From Myxococcales bacterium (GTDB lineage: Bacteria > Myxococcota_A > Polyangia > Fen-1088): a stretch of DNA of 8,240 nt. Position numbers and translations under genes: made by a program. Below the pieces are notes generated by a model. The model was not told the origin of the DNA and made no database searches. It saw nothing but the letters and a program-made list of their open reading frames with translations. Each line of letters opens with the position of its first letter. Within the stretch, counting starts at the first letter, position 1. Of this stretch, positions 1 through 6,314 are shown in pieces. The stretch lies in NCBI GenBank assembly GCA_003170035.1, contig PMZX01000533.1, forward strand, positions 1 through 8,240, read 5' to 3'.

Positions 1-166
1 ATCCTCATTGAATTGTTCAGTCGCAGCCGCTGGCGGCACCCCGGGCAAACCGCACAACCGGGGACTTTATTCCCGGCTTCCTGGCTGCAGCCTATCTGGT
101 AGCGCTTCCACGTACTGCGGGCCGGCTACCGGTGTCAAGCGAAGAGGGCGAAATGCGGGCGCGCTG
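1..166. other. Left-edge region with no supportable gene
   Basis: This stretch follows the stop codon of the minus-strand DUF6178 gene. On the plus strand, the frame starting at base 1 is open for 33 codons to a TAG at 100-102, and the frame starting at base 2 is open to a TGA at 185-187. Either could be the 3' tail of a gene entering from the left, but neither peptide shows a family signature. A short inverted repeat (58-63 with 71-76, loop 64-70) could fold. It lacks a T-run on either strand and is about 90 bp past the DUF6178 stop, so it is at best a weak terminator. Confidence 0.3.
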
Positions 167-1900
167 CTATCTCGTTCCGCGGTCTGACTTGTCCGCAATC
201 AGGACCGGTCCCAGCGGCGCAAGAGAGTGCAGCCAGCGCGCCGCGACTGCTTCCGTGGCCGGCGTGAAGCAGCCACCAGGGGCGACTGATTGCAGGATCG
301 CTGCTGCTGACTTGGCCATCATTTCAACGCGTTGCTTGTTACTGTTAAACCTTTCCTTGAATGACAAGATTGCCTCGGCCGGCAGGGGCTCGACAGGCCC
401 GGGCACCCGCCCCAGCAGGCGGTGGACCAGAACGGTTCGCGCCAGCAGCCCGGTGTCGAGGACGGCGGGATCAGTGACGCCCAACTCGGCCAATCGCTCA
501 GGCGAAATATGTCGGGGCCGCACGCCCAGGCCCACGACCAGGGCAAGGGCTGCGCCGGCTCGCTCGACAGCGGCGGTTGCCTTGGCCAGGTCATGCAGGC
601 TCGCAAAAGGTCGCTCGCTAGCGCTTGGTGGATTGTCGAGCAGCCGGGGAAACAGGGGACGCAACCTGGTCAGGGCGGCGATGACCTCAGCGTCTTCAGG
701 CTCCCACAGGTCGACCGCTGACCCAAGCGCGGCAAAGGGGCTGTTGCGCGCGAGCGCCCGGGCGAGCTTCTGCAGTTTGCCCACCAGGCTGACGCCCAGA
801 CGGAAGAGCTTGATCAAGGGCACCCGGCGCACTGCAGCCACGCCCGCGGCATCGTCGCCGCGGCTGAGAAACTCGACCGCCAGGTCGAGCGTGGCCGCCA
901 CGCGCGCAAGCACGCCCGTCACTTGCGAGTCGTCTCCGGGCGAGACCCGGTCTGCGGACAACACCCGGTTGCACAGCGCCACCAGGGCGGAATGCAGATC
1001 GGCTGCCTCATTCTCTGATGTCAGACCCCCGACAGCGCGGGCAAACGGCGTCGCGCTGGCAAGCCGATCGGCCATCACGACCGGCAGGCGCAGGTGCTTG
1101 GCCGACTCGTCGGGCGGCTGGGTCGGCGCGGCTGGCCCAGGGTCCAGGTGCACGCTGGCCGGGTCCAGCTCGCGATAGGCCTCGAGCGCCTCGTAGAAGT
1201 CCACAAAGCCAAGGTCGGCCATGCGTCCGGATCGCCAGCGGAAGGCAGTCTCCTCCAGTTCCACGTCGATCTCCGAGCGCATGCCGACGAGGATCCGGCG
1301 CATCATCGACTGGTCGGCGCGATAGAGGTTCTCCACCAGGTGTTGCGTCGCCTGCTGGGTCTGCTCATCGCCCAGCAACTCCAGCGTGAACAGGCGATCC
1401 GGTGTGTCAAACAGGCTGCCTTCTGGCTCGTCAGGGGGTTCCTCCAGAGACAGGTCGTAGATGCGGGCCCGCTGGCGAATCAGCAGTGCGAGCAACTCGA
1501 TGTCCAGGCCCCAGGCCCAGGAGGTCACGGTTTCGTAGGGAGCTTGCGCCATGGCTGTGAACCACTCGTCGGCGCGCTCGGTTGAGATCCGGTCGCGGTC
1601 CCACAGCGCGAGGTCAAGGGCACCCTGAACCTGCTCGGCGGTGCCGTGAACCATGACATCCAGGGCATCCGGAAAGCCCAGTTCGTGCAGGACGTAGAAG
1701 AACTCGTCGGCCGGCAGGGCGCGAATGGCGCTGACCGGATCGGCTGCCGCAAAGAGTGCGTCGGCGCGCCGGCTGAGACGGCCACGGTCGAGCTGGGCGC
1801 GATAGCGGCGCAGGGCCACGACACGGCCTTCAGGGTTGGGAGCTGGTTTGCGCGTCTCGTTCACCAGCGCACTATGAAGCACCCCTGGGCTTTGGTCCAT
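167..1900 (-). CDS. DUF6178 family protein, function unknown
   Basis: This 577-residue protein appears soluble: I see no signal peptide and no convincing membrane segment. It matches my memory of the DUF6178 family, known mainly from delta-proteobacterial lineages and without an assigned activity. The recognisable part is the N-terminal half. After a basic, polar leader (residues 1-50) comes a helical segment with PADEFFYVLHELGFPDAL (63-80), then ALDLALWDRD (94-103) and ADEWF (110-114). An acidic and aromatic region follows (about 145-245, with LFDTPDRLFTLELLGDEQ at 163-180 and FVDFYEALEAYRELDP at 232-247). A proline-rich break lies near 250-265, and the C-terminal half is an Ala/Leu/Arg-rich helical region. 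The alternating helices recall a repeat-type scaffold, but that is inference. The ATG at 1900 has no good Shine-Dalgarno sequence, and a GTG at residue 13 is an alternative start. It is divergent from the DUF47 gene and has no obvious operon partner. Family call fairly sure; function unknown. Confidence 0.8.
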   Translation of the reverse strand: MDQSPGVLHSALVNETRKPAPNPEGRVVALRRYRAQLDRGRLSRRADALFAAADPVSAIRALPADEFFYVLHELGFPDALDVMVHGTAEQVQGALDLALWDRDRISTERADEWFTAMAQAPYETVTSWAWGLDIELLALLIRQRARIYDLSLEEPPDEPEGSLFDTPDRLFTLELLGDEQTQQATQHLVENLYRADQSMMRRILVGMRSEIDVELEETAFRWRSGRMADLGFVDFYEALEAYRELDPASVHLDPGPAAPTQPPDESAKHLRLPVVMADRLASATPFARAVGGLTSENEAADLHSALVALCNRVLSADRVSPGDDSQVTGVLARVAATLDLAVEFLSRGDDAAGVAAVRRVPLIKLFRLGVSLVGKLQKLARALARNSPFAALGSAVDLWEPEDAEVIAALTRLRPLFPRLLDNPPSASERPFASLHDLAKATAAVERAGAALALVVGLGVRPRHISPERLAELGVTDPAVLDTGLLARTVLVHRLLGRVPGPVEPLPAEAILSFKERFNSNKQRVEMMAKSAAAILQSVAPGGCFTPATEAVAARWLHSLAPLGPVLIADKSDRGTR

Positions 1901-1928
1901 GAGGGCGATCTAACAGGGGAACTCTCAA

Positions 1929-1998
1929 AGGGTTCGCTTCGCCCTTCGGCCCCCCTTCGCTACGCTCGCGTCCCTCGCGCTCGGTTTCGCCAAACCCT
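1929..1998. repeat. REP-like GC-rich intergenic element
   Basis: About 70 bp in the divergent gap between the DUF6178 and DUF47 genes has a periodic composition unlike the flanking coding DNA. The pentamer TTCGC occurs at 1933-1937, 1938-1942, 1956-1960 and 1986-1990, with related TTCGG and CTCGC units between. The ends form a 6-bp inverted repeat, AGGGTT (1929-1934) against AACCCT (1993-1998). The minus strand reads as a run of GCGAA/GAGCG units, a pattern I associate with dispersed intergenic repeats in GC-rich genomes. Only one copy is in the window, so repeat status is inferred from internal structure. Confidence 0.4.
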
Positions 1999-2026
1999 CC
2001 CCACGCGACGGGGCACGTTCGGCAGG

Positions 2027-2055
2027 TTGACAGCGCCGCCCGGTTCAGCGATACA
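2027..2055 (+). promoter_or_regulatory. Candidate sigma-70 promoter of the DUF47 gene
   Basis: A perfect -35 hexamer TTGACA (2027-2032) is followed after 17 bp by GATACA (2050-2055), a 3-of-6 match to the -10 consensus. The next start codon, ATG at 2065, begins 9 nt after the -10 box, so transcription would start within a few bases of the ATG. There is no Shine-Dalgarno sequence in front of that ATG, consistent with a leaderless mRNA. The -35 and spacing are good and the -10 is weak. Confidence 0.45.
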
Positions 2056-2064
2056 GCCCCAGAC

Positions 2065-2685
2065 ATGCGCCTGTTGCCGCGAGAAGAGTCATTTTTCGAC
2101 GACTTTGAAAAGCACGCCGCCAAGACCGTGGAGGGCTGCCGCGCCTTCCTTGAAATGGCGGAGGGCTCGGCCGAATGCGCCGCAGTTGGTTCGCGTATGA
2201 AGACCATCGAGAGCGAGTGCGACCACATCACGCACGGTGTTGTGGCGCGTCTGCACAAGACCTTCATCACGCCCATCGATCGCAACGACATCTTCCGCTT
2301 GATCTCGAAAATGGACGACGTGATGGATTTCGTGGAGGCAGCGGCTCAGCGCCTGGTGGTGTACGACATACACGAGCCCACGCCGGAACTGGCAGGCCTG
2401 GCGCGCACGCTGATGCACGGGGCAGAACGCGTTCTCGAGGCGCTGTCGGGGATGCGCAATCTGAAGAATCCGGACTTGATTCTGGAAAAGTGCGTCGAGA
2501 TCAATCGCCTGGAGAACGAAGCGGACGTGCAGTTGCGCGCGGCCATCGCCAAGCTGTTCAAAGAGGCAAACGACCCCATCTTCGTGATCAAGTGGAAGGA
2601 AATCTACGAGTTGCTCGAAACCGCCACCGACCGCTGTGAGGATGTGGCCAACATCATCGAGGGCGTGGTCCTGGAGAACTCGTAG
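2065..2685 (+). CDS. DUF47 family PhoU-like protein (putative Pit accessory/phosphate regulator)
   Basis: This 206-residue, all-helical cytoplasmic protein is of normal length for DUF47 (PhoU_div). The family is related to PhoU and often encoded beside Pit-type phosphate transporters, whose activity it is thought to modulate. Seen here: the family opening MRLLPREESFFDDFEKHA (1-18), an acidic metal-ligand-like cluster ESECDHI (49-55), the conserved block TPIDRNDIFRLISKMDDVMD (69-88), a second acidic helix EINRLENEAD (145-154), and a closing helix KWKEIYELLETATDRCEDVA (176-195). The repeated E/D-rich helices fit the PhoU-like three-helix repeat that binds metal clusters in homologues. No pit gene lies on either side: upstream is the divergent DUF6178 gene and downstream is a GT87-like gene 199 bp away. 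Partner and target are therefore unclear from context. The start lacks an SD sequence and may be translated from a leaderless transcript. Family assignment is confident; exact role is inferred. Confidence 0.9.
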   Translation: MRLLPREESFFDDFEKHAAKTVEGCRAFLEMAEGSAECAAVGSRMKTIESECDHITHGVVARLHKTFITPIDRNDIFRLISKMDDVMDFVEAAAQRLVVYDIHEPTPELAGLARTLMHGAERVLEALSGMRNLKNPDLILEKCVEINRLENEADVQLRAAIAKLFKEANDPIFVIKWKEIYELLETATDRCEDVANIIEGVVLENS

Positions 2686-2710
2686 AGAGGCACGTTGGGT
2701 CCACTAGAGA

Positions 2711-2770
2711 AGCGGCGTGGTCAGCTTGGCAGCAACCCGCCGCTAAGAACGCAGAGAGGAGAGGGGAGGA
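2711..2770. repeat. Dispersed hairpin-plus-purine element, copy A
   Basis: This begins with a strong hairpin: AGCGGCG (2711-2717) pairs with CGCCGCT (2738-2744), and an inner GGT (2719-2721) pairs with ACC (2735-2737). The purine-rich tail at 2743-2770 matches 5535-5562 at 25 of 28 positions, and all three differences are transitions (2745, 2752, 2760). The AGCGGC at the left end is also found at 5506-5511, so the unit is about 57-60 bp. There is no T-run after the hairpin on either strand, so it does not look like an intrinsic terminator. It lies between the DUF47 stop and the GT87 gene. Confidence 0.6.
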
Positions 2771-2875
2771 GTTGAGCGATCATGACCCCGCGCTGGGTTC
2801 AGGCCGCACGTGGATCGGCTGTTCTTCACATCTGTTGCGCTAGACGGTCCGGCACTGCTGCGCTGTCGGATGGGA

Positions 2876-2881
2876 TAGAAT
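2876..2881 (+). promoter_or_regulatory. Possible -10 box before the GT87-like gene
   Basis: TAGAAT (2876-2881) matches TATAAT at five of six positions and ends 9 nt before the GTG at 2891, the same geometry as in front of the DUF47 ATG. No convincing -35 hexamer lies 16-18 bp upstream, so this is tentative. If it is real, the protein would start at GTG 2891 rather than TTG 2885. Confidence 0.25.
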
Positions 2882-2884
2882 GGG

Positions 2885-4102
2885 TTGACCGTGTCCAAGC
2901 AAGCGATAGGCAAGATCGAGCAGCCAAACGCGGCTGATGCGGGGGACCCGACGGCTTCGCGGTGGCAGCCGGCCTTGGCCTTCGGGGCACTGGTCTTGCT
3001 GGCCTTTGCCTACCGTGCCAGCTACCTCACTGCAAGCAGGTGGTTTTCAGATGAGGCGGACTACATGGTGGCGGTGCGGATGGTGCGCGACGGGCGGTCG
3101 CCGTACGACCGGGCTCTCTACCTGGGCACGCCGGCCTTTGCCTACGCCTGTGCCTGGGCTGCGCGCTGGATCGGTCTGTTCCGGGTGGTGCTCGTCATTC
3201 GCGTACTCAACGTGGTGGCCACAGCCGTGATTGCTTGGATCGCCAGCGGATGGGTGCGCAGCACGTCGCGCATCCGCTACGCCACTGCCGCGCTCGTGCT
3301 GCTTGCGGCTCCACCCCTGCTGGATGCCCTGCGCGCCGGCAATCTCTCACCTATTGTCAATGCGCTTACACTGATCGTTCTGCTGAGCTGGAGGCGGCAT
3401 CCGGTGGCAGCTGGACTGGCTCTGGGAGTAGGGCTAGCGATCAAGCCCTACGCGCTGCCGCTGATGCCCGTGCTCTTCGCCGCACGCCTGGAACGACCAA
3501 CTCGTGCCCATGTCATCGCCCCGCTGACGGCCGGGGCTGCGTTCTTGGCCGCCTTGCTCGCCTCTCCTTCCGAACTCTGGCGCATGCTAGCGCGGCATCA
3601 GAACTTCGGCGTTGTTTCGCGCAGCATGTCCCTGCAACGGCCGCTCTACTGCCTGCTTGGATGGGGCCCCACTACGACGACGATCCTGATCGCCGTCACT
3701 CTGGCAGCCACGATCTATGTTCGCCTGCGCCCACGCAGCGACGGCGAAGTGGCCCACCTGGCCGTGTTGGCCTGCATACTGGGGCTCACCCGGATTTGGC
3801 TCCACACCCTGACGCTTGCCCTTCCGCTCATCTGCCAGGTGCTGGCCGAACGCACGCGCAGGTTGGCCGCCGTCTGGCAAGGCCCGGTCGCTAATCGCAA
3901 GCGGTTGCTCATGGATCTGATCACGTCCGTGGCCCTAGTCTTCATCCTGTTCAACTGCGATACGTGGGTGTGCATGACCATCCTCTTTCCGGCCCTTCCT
4001 CGCTGGGCTGATGGGCTGTTTGCTCTGTTGCCGCTCGCCGCCCTGCTGGCGCTGTTCCGGTTGGGCTTGACCTACGAGCAATCCAAGCGGACAGCCACCT
4101 GA
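2885..4102 (+). CDS. GT87/DUF2029-like integral membrane glycosyltransferase
   Basis: This 405-residue polytopic membrane protein has roughly ten hydrophobic segments. The first is near residues 30-47; others lie near 97-121, 132-145, 155-168, 174-200, 208-226, 264-279, 288-301, 341-357 and 373-392. It resembles GT-C fold glycosyltransferases of the GT87/DUF2029 type, which transfer a sugar from a polyprenyl-phosphate donor on the outer face of the cytoplasmic membrane. Supporting features are the first extracytoplasmic loop with SDEADY (55-60) and DGRSPYD (69-75), holding candidate catalytic acidic residues D56, E57 and D59; the AGNLSP turn (151-156); and GVGLAIKPYALPLMPVLF (181-198), matching the family's conserved 'lA..iKp.p' helix. 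The start is TTG at 2885; a GTG at 2891 is equally possible and a TAG at 2876-2878 closes the frame upstream. No SD is obvious. It stands alone, so its glycan substrate is not indicated. ArnT/PMT-like GT-C enzymes are the alternative. Confidence 0.7.
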   Translation: MTVSKQAIGKIEQPNAADAGDPTASRWQPALAFGALVLLAFAYRASYLTASRWFSDEADYMVAVRMVRDGRSPYDRALYLGTPAFAYACAWAARWIGLFRVVLVIRVLNVVATAVIAWIASGWVRSTSRIRYATAALVLLAAPPLLDALRAGNLSPIVNALTLIVLLSWRRHPVAAGLALGVGLAIKPYALPLMPVLFAARLERPTRAHVIAPLTAGAAFLAALLASPSELWRMLARHQNFGVVSRSMSLQRPLYCLLGWGPTTTTILIAVTLAATIYVRLRPRSDGEVAHLAVLACILGLTRIWLHTLTLALPLICQVLAERTRRLAAVWQGPVANRKRLLMDLITSVALVFILFNCDTWVCMTILFPALPRWADGLFALLPLAALLALFRLGLTYEQSKRTAT

Positions 4103-4144
4103 CGAGCAGCCCATGCCGCAGGAGGAAGATCGGGCTTGTTCTTG

Positions 4145-5410
4145 CTAGCGCCCGGGCGCGTTCGCGGCCACTTCCGCTTCTTTCAGCTTCTGGATCATTC
4201 GCACATACGCGCTGCTAAGAGCGGCGCATAGGGCCTGCAGGTCGGTGACGGGTCCGTCGGGAAGTGGGCCGCCGTCGGCGGCGTGCGCGTAAACCAGATT
4301 GAGGACACGACTCTTCACCAGCACCGGCACCACAACGACCTCGGAGGGTTCCTCGCAGCACAGGTATTTCCAGATCTGGCGCTGCAGCCTGCTGCCCTCG
4401 GCCGAGGCCGATCCGCGGAACGAGGTACAACGATCGTGGGCGAATTGAAAGCACGAGGGCATCGAGATAGGGAACGCGATGGTCTCGATGGCTGCCTCCT
4501 GGATGCCGGGGGCGAAGCCACGCCACACGCGCGCCTGGTCGTGGCGCACCAGGAAGAAGAGGCCGCAGCCGAAGTGGCCTCGCATGAAGTCCATCACGAC
4601 ATCGGCCAGTTGTTCGCGGTGCTGGGTCACGCTGAGACGATGAATCGCATCTTCCAGGCTGACCACGGGACCTGGGGCGGGCGGGCGTACCCGGGGCTGT
4701 GAGGGAGCCGGTTGCGGCACCAGATTCCGTGCTGGTAGCGGAGTCGGGCCAGCAGGCACGATGGGCCTCATGCCGGTCGTGCGCTCAGACGGCGCGGGGG
4801 CTTGCACCCTCATCGTGGCTAAAATTCGGGGCGTGGCGGGGGGCGGGGTCGTCGCTCTTGGAATGAACGGTCCCTCGGCCAGCTTTGGTGCGGGGGTCTG
4901 CGCGAGCATGACCTGTGACCTGCGTGCCTTGATGTTCACATCGGCTTCGTTGAGCCGCTTGAGGTCCTTGATTTTCACCTCCACGCCGTAGAGCCGCTTG
5001 ATGTAGCGGGCGATTACGGTTTCGCATGCCACCAGCGGCTCCACCTGTGCGCCAAGCGCGAAGGCCAGGTCGTCGACGGTCAACACGTCGAGCGGTGCAG
5101 CCATCGCGGCAACGATTCGCTTCACCCCGTCGCGCGAGGCCGCCAGTGGCACGGCCATGTAGCGTACAGCCAGACTGGTTTTCAGCAGAGCGACGATGGC
5201 GGGGTCGGCGCGCAAGAAGTGGCGCTCCAACGCCGCCGGTACACCCATCTGTCGACTCAAGGCCAGGGAAAGCTGGTCGGTACCGATGAATCCCAGGGCA
5301 ATCAAATGGGTGCCCAGCTTGCCGCCGGCCAGGCTCTGAGCGCGTAGGCCGGCGTCGAGTTGCTCGGGAGTGATCTGCCCGAGCTGGATGAGAATCTCGC
5401 CCAGTTTCAT
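4145..5410 (-). CDS. MshEN (GspE/PilB N-terminal) domain protein with GAF-like C-terminus, no ATPase
   Basis: This 421-residue soluble protein begins MKLGEILIQLG. Residues 2-25 and 31-54 are two copies of the 24-residue MshEN pattern (xLGxxLxxxGxIxxxxLxxxLxxQ), separated by exactly five residues. This is the spacing described for the high-affinity c-di-GMP-binding MshEN domain of type II secretion and type IV pilus ATPases. The usual first Arg of each motif is Lys here (K2, K31) and Q12 replaces a hydrophobic residue; both terminal Gln (Q25, Q54) are kept. The rest of the N-terminal domain runs to about residue 145. A Pro/Ala-rich linker follows (about 172-250), then a mixed alpha/beta region (about 251-415) that looks GAF-like, with hydrophobic strands near 283-288, 358-363 and 368-374. 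No Walker A or B motif is present, so it cannot be a secretion ATPase. The start was set at 5410 because the motif begins there; an in-frame ATG at 5443 would add 11 residues. A sensor or adaptor role is inferred. Confidence 0.8.
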   Translation of the reverse strand: MKLGEILIQLGQITPEQLDAGLRAQSLAGGKLGTHLIALGFIGTDQLSLALSRQMGVPAALERHFLRADPAIVALLKTSLAVRYMAVPLAASRDGVKRIVAAMAAPLDVLTVDDLAFALGAQVEPLVACETVIARYIKRLYGVEVKIKDLKRLNEADVNIKARRSQVMLAQTPAPKLAEGPFIPRATTPPPATPRILATMRVQAPAPSERTTGMRPIVPAGPTPLPARNLVPQPAPSQPRVRPPAPGPVVSLEDAIHRLSVTQHREQLADVVMDFMRGHFGCGLFFLVRHDQARVWRGFAPGIQEAAIETIAFPISMPSCFQFAHDRCTSFRGSASAEGSRLQRQIWKYLCCEEPSEVVVVPVLVKSRVLNLVYAHAADGGPLPDGPVTDLQALCAALSSAYVRMIQKLKEAEVAANAPGR

Positions 5411-5469
5411 TGCGCTCTGCCGTTTTCGTAGGCTGTCACCCATGCATCATCGGCGGATCGAGGCCATTT

Positions 5470-5483
5470 CTGCAATTTTGCAG
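5470..5483. promoter_or_regulatory. Operator-like dyad in divergent gap
   Basis: CTGCAA (5470-5475) and TTGCAG (5478-5483) are perfect inverted 6-bp arms separated by 2 bp. The site lies in the divergent gap between the MshEN gene and the glycosylase gene, 60 bp upstream of the MshEN start. Such a compact AT-centred dyad in GC-rich DNA is the usual shape of a dimeric repressor site. No regulator is identified. Confidence 0.3.
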
Positions 5484-5505
5484 GGTTGTGGCTGCATCGA
5501 AGACG

Positions 5506-5562
5506 AGCGGCCATGTCCAGCCAGCCACCCTCGGCTGAGAACGTAGAGAGGGGAGGGGAGGA
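5506..5562. repeat. Dispersed hairpin-plus-purine element, copy B
   Basis: This is the second copy of the element at 2711-2770. It shares AGCGGC at the left end (5506-5511) and a 28-bp right part (5535-5562) with three transitions. The middle differs and forms only a smaller hairpin, CAGCC (5522-5526) with GGCTG (5533-5537). Its purine-rich tail runs to within 12 bp of the TTG start of the glycosylase gene and may supply part of its ribosome-binding region. Confidence 0.6.
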
Positions 5563-5573
5563 CGCAGGGGAAT

Positions 5574-6314
5574 TTGCGCTTTTCGGCTGATAGATTCCCT
5601 GCTGTGACGAGGCCTCCCTTTCCCGGGCCAGCACCCTTTGCTCCTGACCGGCGGATCCCGTTGGCCGCTCTTGCCGAGCGACTCTATTCAGCTTACGGGC
5701 CGCAGGGTTGGTGGCCTTTGCTCGAGCACCGGGGCAGCAACCCGACGCTCACCGGGCGACTGACCGGCTACCATCCGGGCGACTATTCATTCCCGCGCAC
5801 CGAGGCGCAGCGCTTCGAGATCTGCTGCGGCGCCATCCTCACCCAGAACACCGCCTGGCCCAACGTGGAGAGGGCGTTGCAGGCTCTTGCCGACCAGGGC
5901 CTGCTCACGCCGCGCGAGATCTTGGCGGTTGACGAACAAGGCCTGCAACAGGTAATCCGCCCCTCGGGATACTTTCGCGCCAAGGCTCGGAAGTTGCGCG
6001 CCTTCTCCCAGTTCTACCTACGCCTGGGCGGCCGCCCGCCGTCGCGCGAGCATCTCCTCGGCGTCTGGGGCGTGGGTCCCGAGACCGCAGACAGCATCCT
6101 GCTCTATGCCTACGCGCAGACCGAGATGGTGATCGACGCGTATACGCTCAGGGTCCTGCGCCATCAAGGCTACCAGCGCCGGGAACCAAGCTACGCGGCG
6201 GCCAAGGCCTACTGCGAACGGAATCTGCCCCGTTCGCTCGACGGCTATCAGGAGTTTCACGCGCTCGTGGTCGAGCACGCCAAGCGCCTGCGCGCCGCCA
6301 GGCTAGTTCCCTAG
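5574..6314 (+). CDS. HhH-GPD DNA glycosylase, MagIII/MpgII-like (endonuclease III superfamily)
   Basis: This 246-residue protein is predicted to excise alkylated bases, such as 3-methyladenine, in base-excision repair. The endonuclease III fold is visible: FEICCGAILTQNTAWPNV (81-98), RPSGYFRAKARKL (129-141), helix-hairpin-helix LLGVWGVGPETADSILLYAY (161-180) and the catalytic Asp in VIDAYT (D188). The position that holds the beta-elimination Lys in endonuclease III is not Lys (GPET, 168-171), so lyase activity is not expected. There is no C-terminal four-cysteine Fe-S motif. The pattern fits Helicobacter MagIII as I recall it: QNT loop, RPSG-Y/F turn, G-E/ADxIL hairpin, and a Lys in VVEHAK (K237) aligning with the active-site Lys reported to be carbamylated in MagIII. 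The first 25 residues are Pro/Arg-rich and may not belong. The start is TTG at 5574, with a purine-rich stretch just upstream; GTG at 5604 is an alternative. The 3' end overlaps parB by 12 bp, convergently. Confidence 0.85.
   Translation: MRFSADRFPAVTRPPFPGPAPFAPDRRIPLAALAERLYSAYGPQGWWPLLEHRGSNPTLTGRLTGYHPGDYSFPRTEAQRFEICCGAILTQNTAWPNVERALQALADQGLLTPREILAVDEQGLQQVIRPSGYFRAKARKLRAFSQFYLRLGGRPPSREHLLGVWGVGPETADSILLYAYAQTEMVIDAYTLRVLRHQGYQRREPSYAAAKAYCERNLPRSLDGYQEFHALVVEHAKRLRAARLVP

Noticed and set aside
58..76. Hairpin CCGGGG/TTCCCGG as terminator of the DUF6178 gene
   Set aside because: Five Watson-Crick pairs, no T-run on either strand, and 90 bp from the stop codon.
132..1178. Long plus-strand open frame (348 codons) opposite the DUF6178 gene
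   Set aside because: The Arg/Ser/Ala/Thr-rich low-complexity product is typical of antisense frames in GC-rich genes. No SD or family motif; the minus-strand gene explains the region.
2711..2744. Hairpin as intrinsic terminator of the DUF47 gene
   Set aside because: Stem is strong but followed by a purine-rich tract rather than T residues; treated as part of the dispersed element.
4103..4144. Possible terminator between the convergent GT87 and MshEN genes (AGCCC 4108-4112 with GGGCT 4132-4136)
   Set aside because: The 5-bp stem has a 19-nt loop and only a mixed T-rich tail. Too weak to call.
4145..5443. MshEN protein as a degraded GspE/PilB ATPase (pseudogene)
   Set aside because: The frame is intact, the linker and C-terminal region are unlike ATPase remnants, and no disrupted Walker motif is visible downstream.
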